Shown: piece by piece, positions 15,181-24,663 of the stretch | Position numbering within the stretch: the stretch's first letter is position 1 | Layout: the number at the start of each line of letters is the position of its first letter | Source of the DNA: Fluviicola sp. | GTDB lineage: Bacteria > Bacteroidota > Bacteroidia > Flavobacteriales_D > Crocinitomicaceae | Assembly: GCF_029266855.1 (NCBI RefSeq) | Contig: NZ_JAQSWB010000007.1 | Location: forward strand, 1-64,000 | Length of the DNA stretch: 64,000 bases | Direction: 5' to 3' | The notes under the pieces: generated by a model | Database searches by the model: none | What the model saw: only the letters and a program-made list of their open reading frames with translations | What the model was told of the DNA's origin: nothing | Made by a program: the position numbers and the translations under genes

Positions 15181-16184
15181 AGCTAGCCATACATCATAGA
15201 CCTAATAGTTTTTCGGATCGCTGGATTGCTTATTGCGAAGAAAACAATATTTCTTATAAGCTTGTAAATTGCTATAAAAATGACATAATCCAACAGGTAA
15301 ATGAATGCAATGCACTGTTATGGCATCACCATCACGGTGATTTTAAAGATGTAATTACAGCTAAAAAAATCTTGTTCTCACTAGAACACGCCGGAATAAA
15401 GGTTTTCCCGGACTTTAAAACCTCCTGGCACTTTGATGATAAAGTAGCTCAAAAGTACCTGCTTGAAGCTATCGCTGCACCACTTGTTCCTAGTTTTGTT
15501 TTTTATGATAAACAGGAAGCATTGGATTGGGCTGAGAAAACCTGTTATCCTAAAGTTTTTAAGCTAAAAGGTGGTGCAGGATCTGCGAATGTTAAATTGA
15601 TCCGGTCAAGATCACAATGCTTCAAGCTTATCCATAAAGCTTTTGGAAAAGGGTTTAGGCAATTCGATTCCTGGGAACATTTGAAAGAAGTATATTCAAA
15701 ATACAAGTCAAAAAAAGCGTCGTTTAAAAACGTATTGGGTGGTATTTATCGAATTGTCGTGTCAAAGGAATTTGCACATCAGATGCCCAGAGAAAAAGGC
15801 TACGTTTATTTCCAAGAGTTTATTCCAAACAACGATTCTGATATTCGAATCATTGTTATTGGCAACAAAGCTTTCGCATTGAAAAGAATGGTTCGAAAAG
15901 ACGATTTCAGAGCATCCGGAAGTGGCCGGATAATCTATGAAAAGAACCAGATTGATGAACGTTGTGTACAAATAGCTTTTGAAACCAACAACAAAATAAA
16001 TGCTCAAAGCATTGCCTATGATTTTGTATTTGACGAAAAAAAACAACCATTAATTGTAGAAATAAGTTATGGATTTTCAGTAGCTGCTTACGATCAATGT
16101 GAAGGTTATTGGGATAATGAACTAAATTGGTTTGAAGGGAAGTTTAACCCACAAGAGTGGATGATAGAAGAAGTGTTAAGATGA
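15177..16184 (+). CDS. ATP-grasp domain protein (RimK-like), possible amide ligase
   Basis: A 335-residue protein. It has an amino-terminal pre-ATP-grasp part with a WHHHHGD stretch near residue 50. The ATP-grasp region follows: PKVFKLKGGAGSANVKLI (about 120-137) contacts ATP, FQEFIPNNDSDIRIIVIGNKAFALKRMV (about 215-245) is the RimK-like central block, and PLIVEISYG (about 290-300) supplies the metal ligands. Such enzymes activate a carboxylate as acyl phosphate and join it to an amine. With CapA and glycan genes on either side, attachment of an amino acid or peptide to a sugar acid is a reasonable guess, unproven. It overlaps both neighbours by four bases. Confidence 0.8.
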   Translation: MKLAIHHRPNSFSDRWIAYCEENNISYKLVNCYKNDIIQQVNECNALLWHHHHGDFKDVITAKKILFSLEHAGIKVFPDFKTSWHFDDKVAQKYLLEAIAAPLVPSFVFYDKQEALDWAEKTCYPKVFKLKGGAGSANVKLIRSRSQCFKLIHKAFGKGFRQFDSWEHLKEVYSKYKSKKASFKNVLGGIYRIVVSKEFAHQMPREKGYVYFQEFIPNNDSDIRIIVIGNKAFALKRMVRKDDFRASGSGRIIYEKNQIDERCVQIAFETNNKINAQSIAYDFVFDEKKQPLIVEISYGFSVAAYDQCEGYWDNELNWFEGKFNPQEWMIEEVLR

Positions 16185-17407
16185 AAATAAATCTTCAAAA
16201 AATAAATTACTTCTATATCGCTTTTGTCATTTTATGGCTACCGATTAATCTTGCTTTTTTGAATATCGATGGAAAAGGAAGAATTCCAGCTATTATCACA
16301 ACTTTAGTGTTAATATTAAACACCTTACACGACAATCAGTTTTATAAAAAGCACTTCCTGGCTCGCCCTTTTTATTTATGGTTAATCTGGATAATTTACA
16401 ACGGCATTAATCTGTTGATTAAAGGATTTAATCATGAAACATCGCTAGGACTTTACATTATTACGACCTTGTTTATTCCTTATTTGTCTATGATTATTTC
16501 CTACAAAGAAATACAGCGGGACAAAACTAAGTTTTTGAATTTCACAGTTGTGATTTTGGTGATTTTTTCATTGTTGTCGGTAACTGTTTTAGGAAAAGGA
16601 GAGCTTACAGATTCAGACGCAAATCTTGAAGTTCAGAGAGTTTCCGGAAAACTGGGAAATATTGGACCTTTGATTTCTTTATTCATTCTTTTTTTCCTGA
16701 GTCTTCTATATATTATCAAAAAGAAGCGCCTCGAAACACTTATTATTTTTACCATTTACATTATTGGAGTAGTTGCGCTTTCCGGGACTAGAAAAGCAAT
16801 TGGTGCAGTAATGTTGATACTTCTGGCAAGTTATCTTGCAAAAATAAAATTCACTTTTAAAAATATCCTCGCCACCATATTTATTAGCCTTGTTCTATCA
16901 TTTGGGTACAACTACGTAATGGAAAACACCGCATTGGGAGTGCGCTTCGAAAAAGGAATTGCAGATGGTCAAAAAGCGAATACCTCCAATATAGAAGCCT
17001 TAAATTTTCTGGGGGATAGGGCATTCTTTTACATTGATGGATGGATGATTTTTACAGAAAATCCTCTAAGTGGTATTGGTCTTGAAAATTACACGAGTGT
17101 TTCAAAGAATAATTACCGCTTGCATACAGAGTATATTGTACAACTCACAGAGACCGGGCTTATCGGAACGTCGCTATTTTTCCTGTTCAATTTTAGTATA
17201 GGCAAACGATTAATTTCAACATGGAAAAAATATAAAAACAGACGTTCTGAAGTTTGGGGACTTTCGGGTGGCTTTTTGGCAATTTTATTTTTAGGATTAA
17301 CGGCATGGACTTATTCTTTCCCTCATTATTTCATTGTATTTGGTGTGATAATTGGTTTCCTGGAAACAATAAGACGGGAAGAGGAAAGAAATGAAATTTT
17401 GTATTAA
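16181..17407 (+). CDS. Wzy-like O-antigen/exopolysaccharide polymerase
   Basis: A 408-residue polytopic membrane protein with about ten to twelve helices. A large periplasmic-type loop (about residues 255-320) contains LNFLGDRAFFYIDGWMIF and PLSGIGLENY, the pattern of the O-antigen ligase/Wzy family. A GTRKAIGA stretch near residue 205 provides the basic residues common in these enzymes. It should polymerise repeat units on the periplasmic face. An upstream frame extends to 16157, but ATG at 16181 gives the ATGA overlap seen at the other gene junctions here. Confidence 0.82.
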   Translation: MKINLQKINYFYIAFVILWLPINLAFLNIDGKGRIPAIITTLVLILNTLHDNQFYKKHFLARPFYLWLIWIIYNGINLLIKGFNHETSLGLYIITTLFIPYLSMIISYKEIQRDKTKFLNFTVVILVIFSLLSVTVLGKGELTDSDANLEVQRVSGKLGNIGPLISLFILFFLSLLYIIKKKRLETLIIFTIYIIGVVALSGTRKAIGAVMLILLASYLAKIKFTFKNILATIFISLVLSFGYNYVMENTALGVRFEKGIADGQKANTSNIEALNFLGDRAFFYIDGWMIFTENPLSGIGLENYTSVSKNNYRLHTEYIVQLTETGLIGTSLFFLFNFSIGKRLISTWKKYKNRRSEVWGLSGGFLAILFLGLTAWTYSFPHYFIVFGVIIGFLETIRREEERNEILY

Positions 17408-17937
17408 TGAATGAATTTGTAAAGCAAGATCTAAAAAGATATGGTGTTTCATCCATCAGAGATGGAAGAAAATATCCTGGTTTTCATTTTATGTATCATT
17501 ACAGGAAAGCCTCATGCAAATCAAAATATTCAATTAGGGGTGCTTACCATCGATGGAAATTGATTAAGTTACGTTACAAGTACGGGTTTCAAATATCACT
17601 TGGCACAAAAATCGGAAAAGGATTTTACATTGGTCATTTTGGAACTATTGTAATCAATGGTGCCTCTGAAATCGGCGAAAACTGCAACATTGCTCATTTA
17701 GTTACAATTGGACAGGCAAATAGAGGTAAATACAAGGGAGCACCTAAAATCGGTAATAAAGTATACATCGGTACGGGAGCAGTAATTGTTGGTCAAATTA
17801 CAATCGGGGATAATGTTTTAATTGCGCCAAACACCTATGTTAATAGAGATATTCCAAATAATTCAATCTGTCAGGGAAATCCTATGAATATAATATCGAA
17901 AGACAATGCTACCGAAGGCTATATCAATAATTATTAG
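17407..17937 (+). CDS. Hexapeptide-repeat acetyltransferase (serine acetyltransferase-like)
   Basis: A 176-residue left-handed beta-helix acyltransferase. Hexapeptide repeats run from about residue 58 to 155 (IGKGFYIGHFGTIVINGASEIGENCNI, then IGNKVYIGTGAVIVGQITIGDNVLIAPN). The HFGTIVING and AHLVTIG parts resemble SAT/WcaB-type O-acetyltransferases, with His as catalytic residue. In this locus it most likely O-acetylates a sugar. Stop and start codons of wzy and this gene overlap by one base (TAATG). Confidence 0.85.
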   Translation: MNEFVKQDLKRYGVSSIRDGRKYPGFHFMYHYRKASCKSKYSIRGAYHRWKLIKLRYKYGFQISLGTKIGKGFYIGHFGTIVINGASEIGENCNIAHLVTIGQANRGKYKGAPKIGNKVYIGTGAVIVGQITIGDNVLIAPNTYVNRDIPNNSICQGNPMNIISKDNATEGYINNY

Positions 17938-17950
17938 TAACTGCTTCTAA

Positions 17951-19039
17951 ATGGAAAAGAAGAAAAAAATAATTGTCTGGACAAAAGGGATTGATGATCT
18001 GATACATGACAAAGGAATGGTCGGAGGCTTAACAATTCAAATGTATTTTTGGTCTTTAACTTTTATTGAAAATGGTTGGAATGTTTATTCATTTTCTGAT
18101 GTCAAAAAAGATACGCTTCAAGATATCCGGTTTTTAAAGTTTCCAAGAATAAGAACAATCGGAATAGTTTTAGAATGGTTTATGAGTTTTTATTACCTGG
18201 CAATAACAAGACCAGATATTGTGATTATAAGAGGGGCGCGCAGAGAATTATTTTTCCTGGGGTTCTACCAAAAAATATTCAGATACAAATTATCATTTTT
18301 TGGAGCTAGCGACAGTGATTTTGAGATTGGGAAGGAATTAATTTCCGTGTCTAAAATAAATGTGAGTTTATATAGAAAAGGAGTTAGGAAATGTAAACAC
18401 TTTGTTGTCCAAAATGAAGAACAACAAAAATTATTAAGTGACCATTATAATAAAAACTCATTAGTCATTAAGAATATTTGGTGCAAAAACAAGATTAATT
18501 CAAACACAAATGATCATGCAGAAAAATACGACGCAATATGGGTTGGAAACTTTAGGAAGTTAAAAAGACCTGAATATTTTATAAACCTGGCTAAGAAAAA
18601 TCCTGAAAAGAAATTTGCTATGATTGGAGGTTGTATAGATGTTAATCTATACGATTCAATCAATATCGAATGTCAAAAAATGGACAATATTAATTTTCTT
18701 GGGACTGTCTCCTTTAATGAGATAATGAATTATTTTTCAAATGCTAAATTATTAATTTGTTCATCTGAAATTGAAGGTTTCCCAAACACATTTATCCAGG
18801 CTTTTTCTGCAGGTGTTCCCATTATATCAACTTTTGACCCAAGTAAGATTATTCAGGAAAACAACTTAGGTTATATTGTTGAAAATGAAGATGAGCTAAA
18901 CCATAAGTTTAATCAATTGCTCTCAGATAAGGATGAGTATTTCAGTATCCAAGAGAATTGTTTGAATTTTTTTCAATCAAATTTCGACGCAAAACATAGC
19001 TTAAATAAATTTTTAGACTTTTTAGAACGTGAAAAATAA
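17951..19039 (+). CDS. Glycosyltransferase, GT4-like
   Basis: A 362-residue GT-B fold protein. The carboxy half has YDAIWVGNFRKLKRPEYFI, KFAMIGGC, the ICSSEIEGFPNTFIQAFSAGVPII donor-binding block and an acidic EIEGFPN of EX7E character. The amino half has IIRGARRELFFLG. Probably a retaining transferase that adds one sugar of the repeat unit at the inner membrane. Coding sequence is noticeably AT-rich, like its two downstream neighbours. It overlaps the next gene by 11 bases. Confidence 0.85.
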   Translation: MEKKKKIIVWTKGIDDLIHDKGMVGGLTIQMYFWSLTFIENGWNVYSFSDVKKDTLQDIRFLKFPRIRTIGIVLEWFMSFYYLAITRPDIVIIRGARRELFFLGFYQKIFRYKLSFFGASDSDFEIGKELISVSKINVSLYRKGVRKCKHFVVQNEEQQKLLSDHYNKNSLVIKNIWCKNKINSNTNDHAEKYDAIWVGNFRKLKRPEYFINLAKKNPEKKFAMIGGCIDVNLYDSINIECQKMDNINFLGTVSFNEIMNYFSNAKLLICSSEIEGFPNTFIQAFSAGVPIISTFDPSKIIQENNLGYIVENEDELNHKFNQLLSDKDEYFSIQENCLNFFQSNFDAKHSLNKFLDFLEREK

Positions 19040-20084
19040 AATATTAATATTAACTCCACCTTTAGATTTGTTACATGGTGTCTCTTTACATTACACCGGT
19101 TTACAAAGTGATTGGAAAGAGAATGTCGTCTATTTTGAAACCTTTAAAAATAAAAACAAGACAATATTGAATCCAATGCTTTATGGCTTCAATTTATTAA
19201 AGTTCATTTTTAAACTAGTTTTTTTCAAGCCCGATATTACCGTAATCAATGTATCTTTAAAAAAGGGCTTTTTTTCAAAAAACAAATACCTAGCGATCAT
19301 CAAATATTTATCCAGTTCAAAAAGAATAACTTTCATTCATGGGTGGGATGTAGAATCTGAGAATTTACTGACAGAAAATAAAGGACAATATTTATTGAAA
19401 AATTCTGACTCTTTAATTGTACTTGCCAAAGAGTTCAAAACAAAACTTATTCGTTGTGGATATAAAAATGAAATCTTCATATCCACAACGAAAGTAGATA
19501 AGGATTTACTGCGTGGCTTTGAAATAAATAGAAGCAGATTCAACATAAGAACATTTCTATTCGTTTCGAGAATAGAAAAGTATAAAGGGATTTATGAGGC
19601 AATTGAACTATTTGTTGAACTAAAAAAAGATGACAATAATATTAGATTGCTAATTGTAGGAGATGGTGGTGAACTTAATAACGTTAAAACTTACATCAAT
19701 GATAATAATTATAAGGACATCTTTTTCTTTGGAAGATTATCAGGTGATCAACTCGCTCAAAAATATTACGAATCGGATTTATTATTGTTTCCTTCGTATA
19801 GTGAGGGTATTCCGGCAGTAATTCTTGAAGCGATGTCGTTTGGGATTATAATAGCAACTACTCCGGTTGGTGGAATAGTAGATTTTTTTGATGAAAACAT
19901 GGGGATATTTCTCGACAAGGAGAATCACATTTCTAATATAGCTCATATCAAGACAATTATGAAAGATGAACATAAGATTAACTATATTTCAAATTATAAT
20001 TTTAACTATTCCAGAACTAATTTTATATCCTCAAAAGTTGCTGGAAACTTAGAAGATTTTTTTAATAAGCATAAGAATGACTGA
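19029..20084 (+). CDS. Glycosyltransferase, GT4 family
   Basis: A 351-residue GT-B protein. RTFLFVSRIEKYKGIYEAIE marks the start of the carboxy Rossmann domain; RLLIVGDGGE and LLLFPSYSEGIPAVILEAMS are the diagnostic donor-site segments; the EGIPAVILE gives the EX7E pair. Early FIHGWDVES fits the acceptor domain. Translation starts at a GTG inside the end of the previous gene, and the gene overlaps the next by eight bases, pointing to tight coupling. Confidence 0.88.
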   Translation: MKNKILILTPPLDLLHGVSLHYTGLQSDWKENVVYFETFKNKNKTILNPMLYGFNLLKFIFKLVFFKPDITVINVSLKKGFFSKNKYLAIIKYLSSSKRITFIHGWDVESENLLTENKGQYLLKNSDSLIVLAKEFKTKLIRCGYKNEIFISTTKVDKDLLRGFEINRSRFNIRTFLFVSRIEKYKGIYEAIELFVELKKDDNNIRLLIVGDGGELNNVKTYINDNNYKDIFFFGRLSGDQLAQKYYESDLLLFPSYSEGIPAVILEAMSFGIIIATTPVGGIVDFFDENMGIFLDKENHISNIAHIKTIMKDEHKINYISNYNFNYSRTNFISSKVAGNLEDFFNKHKND

Positions 20085-21189
20085 AATAGTTTTTATAGTT
20101 CAATCAATTACGCAACCTCGTTGTATAAAAAGAATAGAAGCTTTTATTAATGCTGGTTATAGCGTTAAGGTCTATGGTTTTCAAACTGGATTATACACGG
20201 AAAATTTAGATAATATTACTTTTCCAATCGAAAAAATTATTACGCGAAACAAAAAAGATTCAAGGTTAAAAAAAGTCTTTTTTTTCTATAATCAAATACG
20301 TGAAATACTAAAACAAAATAAAAAAAGTGTTTTTTACTTTTTTGGTTTCGAAATAGGTGCAATTGCAAGTATAATAGGTTGTTCTAATTTCATCTACGAA
20401 GAAGCCGATGTTTCCGCTTCCAGATTTAAGAATAGTATTTTACGCAATACCCTATTGAATCTGGATAGAAGAATTATACGGAAATCTATTTGTACCATTT
20501 TAACATCTGAGGGATTCGTAAGCTATCTTTTTAAAGAAAATCCTCCAAATAACATCTTCATACAGGCAAACAAACTGGATGTGTTTTTTGAAAAAACCGA
20601 CAGACAAAAAATACCTGGAAAAAAAATAGATATCAATAATCTCAAATTTGGTTTTATTGGTTTAATCAGATATCCAAACACAATTGTACGTTTTGCAAGA
20701 GTTGTCGGTTCCAATTATAAGAATCATGAATTTCATTTTTTTGGAGATCTGGAAAATGAGAACTTCATTGATAAAAATGAGTTTAAAAAATATACAAATG
20801 TATTTTTTCATGGTTCTTTTAAAAATCCAACGGATCTGGAAAAGATTTATGAAACCGTTGACGTGAATATCGTATGTTATGACACTTCCTCAGGAAATGT
20901 AAAAATCGCAGAACCGAATAAACTTTATGAATCAATATTTTTCAAGACTCCAATAGTTGTTAGTAAAGAAACATTTTTATCAACTAAAGTGGAAAAGTTC
21001 CAAATCGGAGTTGGAATAGACGCTTCTAATGATCACAGTATAATCAATTTTATAGATTCTTTATCAGAACAACAATTAAAATCATATATCGATAAAATGG
21101 AGCTTATTCCCACAATGAGTTTAATTGATAATAATAAGGAGTTATTTGATTTTGTTAATCCCAGATTAAATCGGATGTTCAATGATTAA
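20077..21189 (+). CDS. Glycosyltransferase-like protein (GT-B fold)
   Basis: A 370-residue protein. The start MTEIVFIVQSITQPRCIKRIEAFINAGY and the middle block INNLKFGFIGLIRYPNTI are typical of GT-B enzymes in Bacteroidota glycan loci. NIVCYDTSSGNVKIAEPNKLYESIFFKTPIVVS is the donor-binding region, with Glu at the expected sites. Specific donor unknown. AT-rich coding sequence. It overlaps the next gene by eight bases. Confidence 0.78.
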   Translation: MTEIVFIVQSITQPRCIKRIEAFINAGYSVKVYGFQTGLYTENLDNITFPIEKIITRNKKDSRLKKVFFFYNQIREILKQNKKSVFYFFGFEIGAIASIIGCSNFIYEEADVSASRFKNSILRNTLLNLDRRIIRKSICTILTSEGFVSYLFKENPPNNIFIQANKLDVFFEKTDRQKIPGKKIDINNLKFGFIGLIRYPNTIVRFARVVGSNYKNHEFHFFGDLENENFIDKNEFKKYTNVFFHGSFKNPTDLEKIYETVDVNIVCYDTSSGNVKIAEPNKLYESIFFKTPIVVSKETFLSTKVEKFQIGVGIDASNDHSIINFIDSLSEQQLKSYIDKMELIPTMSLIDNNKELFDFVNPRLNRMFND

Positions 21190-22369
21190 ACAATTTCAAT
21201 CCCTGAAGTCCTACTGTGAGTCCCAAAACTTCGCAGGATGGGATCCGTATGACGGTTTAAACTCAAAAATATTTAAGGCACTGCCCTTAAAGAAATGGGA
21301 TTTGGCTCGTTTGGTATGGATACAGGGTTTCAAACGCAGTCCGATCAATTTCAGAAAACTTTTCCTGGTTCCCAAACAACACAACGCCAAGGGTTTGGGT
21401 TTGTTTTTAAACGGTTATTGTAACCTGTATAAAATGGCAGAACTAGGAAACACTTCCTTTGGTACCAAGGAGGATATTTACAATAGAATCACGTATTTAG
21501 CCAACCTGTTGCTGGAAATGCAAAACACAAACTATTCAGGTGCTTGCTGGGGTTACAATTTTGATTGGCAGGCAAGACGTTTGTTTCTTTTTCCGGCTCA
21601 TACACCAACTGTAGTTGCTACCACATTTTGCGCTTCTGCGCTCTTTGAAGCTTACGAAATCACCAAAGAGGAAAAATACCTCACCACAGCTTTGTCAGCT
21701 GCAAAATTTATTCTGAATGATTTGAACCGTACTCAAACAGAAGGTGGATTTATTTTATCCTACAGTCCACTTAAAGGAAACGACACCGTATACAATGCTT
21801 CTTTACTTGGAGCTAAAACGCTGAGCTATTGCTATCATTATACTCGAAACGAAGAATACAAAAACACAGCAGAACAAATCATTAAAGCAGCCTGTGACGG
21901 CCAATCAGAAGATGGTTCCTGGGTCTATGGTTTACTACCTGTGCAATCCTGGATCGACAGTTTTCATACAGGTTACAATCTAGACGCAATCGCACACTAC
22001 CAAAAGTTCTGTAGTGATTATCAGTTTGAAGAAAATCTGGAACGCGGTTTTGATTTTTACATCAAAAACTTCTTCCTGGAAGATGGGACTCCAAAATATT
22101 ACCATAATAAAACATATCCGATAGACATTCATTGTCCCGGTCAACTTTTTGTAACTTTGCACGCACTGCAATACTGGACCAAACATAGTGAACTTGCTGA
22201 TCAAGTTGTAAAATGGACATTGGAGCATATGTTTGACAAAAAGGGATATTTCTATTATCAATTGAAAGAAGGAATAAGTTCAAAGATTCCATATATGCGT
22301 TGGAGCAATGCTTTTATGTTCAATGCGCTCTCTATTTACCTGCTAAACAATACAAAAGATGGAAAGTAG
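21182..22369 (+). CDS. Six-hairpin (alpha/alpha barrel) protein of a polysaccharide locus
   Basis: A 395-residue soluble protein. Repeating helix pairs with Trp, Tyr and Gly-rich turns (YSGACWGYNFDWQARRLF, QSEDGSWVYG, QSWIDSFHTGYNLDAI, PIDIHCPGQLFVTL) suggest an (alpha/alpha)6 barrel as in unsaturated-glycan hydrolases and glucuronyl epimerases. No signal peptide is visible, so it would act in the cytoplasm. Similar proteins are often misnamed in databases; I do not assign a reaction. Position between glycosyltransferases and wecG implies a role on the lipid-linked glycan. It overlaps wecG by 11 bases. Confidence 0.65.
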   Translation: MIKQFQSLKSYCESQNFAGWDPYDGLNSKIFKALPLKKWDLARLVWIQGFKRSPINFRKLFLVPKQHNAKGLGLFLNGYCNLYKMAELGNTSFGTKEDIYNRITYLANLLLEMQNTNYSGACWGYNFDWQARRLFLFPAHTPTVVATTFCASALFEAYEITKEEKYLTTALSAAKFILNDLNRTQTEGGFILSYSPLKGNDTVYNASLLGAKTLSYCYHYTRNEEYKNTAEQIIKAACDGQSEDGSWVYGLLPVQSWIDSFHTGYNLDAIAHYQKFCSDYQFEENLERGFDFYIKNFFLEDGTPKYYHNKTYPIDIHCPGQLFVTLHALQYWTKHSELADQVVKWTLEHMFDKKGYFYYQLKEGISSKIPYMRWSNAFMFNALSIYLLNNTKDGK

Positions 22370-23054
22370 ATTGGCCAATAATGTACGGTGTTTCGCTCCT
22401 ACTTCACGAAAAGAATTAATGGAGTATGCTTTTAAACAGCGATCTATTTTAGTTGCCGTAAACGCAGAAAAAATTCTGCATGCTACAGATGAGTCACGAA
22501 GTATTATCAATCGAAATATTGGTTATCCCGACGGTATCGGTGCGGTTTGGGCCTTAAAGAAAAAGGGATGTGGGCAAGTAGTAAAAATACCAGGCTGTGA
22601 ATTGTGGCTGGATATCGTAAAAGAATATTATTTAAGCAAAAGTTTTTACCTCCTGGGCGGAACAGATGAGGTTATCCAGGAAACAGTTGATCGTTTAAGG
22701 AAGGAATTTTCCGGAATTAATATTCTGAGTCATAGAAACGGTTATTTGTCTGATGACGAGCGGAAAGCTGTTTTATCAGATATTGCTGAGAAAAAGCCGG
22801 ACATCGTCTTTGTTGCAATGGGATCACCTAAGCAGGAGCTGTTGATGGAGGAAATGTATCGTCATCACCCTGCCGTATACCAAGGTCTGGGAGGAAGTTT
22901 TGATGTATATACAGAGAAGGTGCAACGCGCTCCAAAATGGTGGGTGAAAAATAATCTGGAGTGGGCATACCGATTAATAAAACAACCTTCTCGTATCAAA
23001 CGGCAAATTCATTTGGTCCGCTTTTTTATCTTACTTCAATTTAATCGACTTTGA
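22359..23054 (+). CDS. WecG/TagA/CpsF family glycosyltransferase (GT26)
   Basis: A 231-residue peripheral inner-membrane transferase. Markers: INRNIGYPDGIGAVWALK (near residue 50), FYLLGGTDEVIQ, IVFVAMGSPKQE (about 147-158), GLGGSFDVYTEKVQRAPKWW and the basic carboxy tail NLEWAYRLIKQPSRIKRQ that contacts the membrane. Family members add ManNAc or ManNAcA to undecaprenyl-PP-GlcNAc. The wecB gene follows one base later, so UDP-ManNAc is the likely donor. Confidence 0.92.
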   Translation: MESRLANNVRCFAPTSRKELMEYAFKQRSILVAVNAEKILHATDESRSIINRNIGYPDGIGAVWALKKKGCGQVVKIPGCELWLDIVKEYYLSKSFYLLGGTDEVIQETVDRLRKEFSGINILSHRNGYLSDDERKAVLSDIAEKKPDIVFVAMGSPKQELLMEEMYRHHPAVYQGLGGSFDVYTEKVQRAPKWWVKNNLEWAYRLIKQPSRIKRQIHLVRFFILLQFNRL

Positions 23055-23055
23055 T

Positions 23056-24141
23056 ATGCATATTACACTTATAGCTGGAGCACGGCCCAACTTTATGAAA
23101 ATCGCACCGATTATTCATGCATTGCACAAAATTCAGGCAGAAGGAAGTTCATTGCGTTATAGTCTGGTGCATACCGGGCAGCATTATGATGAAAAGATGT
23201 CCGGGCAATTTTTTGCCGAATTGGAAATTCCACAACCAAATGCAAATCTTGAAGCTGGTGGAGGAACTCAGGCCGAGCAAACAGCCGCTATCATGGTTCG
23301 CTTCGAAAAATACCTGGAAACCAACCCAACTGATCTTGTTCTTGTAGTAGGAGATGTAACTTCTACTATGGCTTGTGCAATAGTCGCACAAAAATTGCAA
23401 ATAAAAGTTGCTCATGTTGAGGGAGGAATCCGTTCAAATGACTGGAAGATGCCCGAAGAGATCAATCGCCTGGTAACCGATGCCATTACCGATTATTTCT
23501 TCACAACATCAGAAGTTGCAAACGCGAATCTTCGAAAAGCGGGAGTAAAGGAAGAGAAAATATACTTTGTCGGAAATACGATGATCGATACATTGCTCAA
23601 ACAGATGCCGCGTTTCAGAAAGCCGGAATTGTGGGATCAACTTAAGCTGACCGATAAAGAGTATATTGTATTAACACTTCATCGTCCGGGAAACGTGGAT
23701 GAGGAAACGAAGTTCAAAGCCTTGGTGGATCAAATTATCGCAAGCTCGGAAAATTGCATGATTGTTTTTCCCGTTCATCCCCGGACAGCAAAGATGATCG
23801 AACTATTAGGAATCTCACATCCCCGCTTACACATTGTAGATCCAATGGGTTATCTTGAATTCAATTACTTAGTACAACGTGCAAAGCTGGTAATTACAGA
23901 TTCGGGAGGTATCACGGAAGAAACCACTGTGATGAAAGTTCCTTGTATGACCTTAAGAGATACAACCGAAAGACCCGAAACAGTAACTGAAGGCACCAAC
24001 GAACTGGTCGGAACAGACCCGCAGGAAGTAGATAAAAAGTTAAAACAATGTCTGTCCGGAAATTGGAAAAAGGGTTCAATACCCCACCTTTGGGACGGAA
24101 AAACAGCAGAACGAATTGTTAATGTCTTAAATCACTTGTAA
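23056..24141 (+). CDS. wecB: UDP-N-acetylglucosamine 2-epimerase, non-hydrolysing
   Basis: A 361-residue cytoplasmic enzyme. ARPNFMKIAPI at the start, HTGQHYD, HVEGGIRSNDWKMPEE, LTLHRPGNVD and ITDSGGITEE are the diagnostic WecB motifs. It interconverts UDP-GlcNAc and UDP-ManNAc. A WecC dehydrogenase is not present in the window, so the product is probably used as ManNAc by the neighbouring WecG-like enzyme unless oxidised elsewhere. It ends the continuous gene run started at 11814. Confidence 0.95.
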   Translation: MHITLIAGARPNFMKIAPIIHALHKIQAEGSSLRYSLVHTGQHYDEKMSGQFFAELEIPQPNANLEAGGGTQAEQTAAIMVRFEKYLETNPTDLVLVVGDVTSTMACAIVAQKLQIKVAHVEGGIRSNDWKMPEEINRLVTDAITDYFFTTSEVANANLRKAGVKEEKIYFVGNTMIDTLLKQMPRFRKPELWDQLKLTDKEYIVLTLHRPGNVDEETKFKALVDQIIASSENCMIVFPVHPRTAKMIELLGISHPRLHIVDPMGYLEFNYLVQRAKLVITDSGGITEETTVMKVPCMTLRDTTERPETVTEGTNELVGTDPQEVDKKLKQCLSGNWKKGSIPHLWDGKTAERIVNVLNHL

Positions 24142-24663
24142 GTATTGATATTTAATCGACTTTTAGATATTTATCGTTAATTAAAATTAAAAGGCTTAAG
24201 TTTGCATCGTAATTTGAAGAAAACCTCAGTAAGTTTGTCAAACTGAATATTCTGAAAACAAAATATAAACTGGAAAATTGCCGGTGAGAACAAAACAAGT
24301 AGTTGCACCCCACCCAATCTTCCCCTGTTAAACACCTGAATGTCAATCCAACTAAATATTTTCAATCGTTGGAACACAACTTCTACTAAAAACTTGCGTG
24401 AGAATGGCACAAAAATTGCCAGGAAAAATTGATTTGAAAAAATCTTTTGAAACGGGACCATTACTTCGTACAGAGGTCATGTCAGTAACAACCTGAATTT
24501 AAAAGATAAAATATAAAACTGGCTAAAAACCAGTTATTTGGATGAAAAAACAAAGAAATATATTGTTAAAATATTAAAAAATATTGCCCTATAAACAACC
24601 ATAACCCAAAAAAAATGTTTTTAATGCACAAGGTGTTAAAAAAAATTTGAATAAACATTTAAA
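24142..24663. other. AT-rich intergenic gap in the polysaccharide locus
   Basis: About 520 bases without a credible gene; minus-strand frames here lack family features. A small hairpin AACTGG/CCAGTT (24517-24535) is followed by ATTT and could be a weak terminator for the upstream operon. No clean TAnnTTTG box was found before wecA. Confidence 0.55.

Noticed and set aside
12815-24141. The polysaccharide locus as a genomic island with attachment sites
   Set aside because: Coding sequence is AT-rich, but I found no integrase, tRNA gene or direct-repeat att sites at the borders; AT-rich glycan genes are common.
24177-24461. Minus-strand frame of 94 codons in the gap before wecA, considered as a transposase remnant
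   Set aside because: No transposase motif, inverted repeat or target duplication could be seen; it is probably chance in AT-rich DNA.
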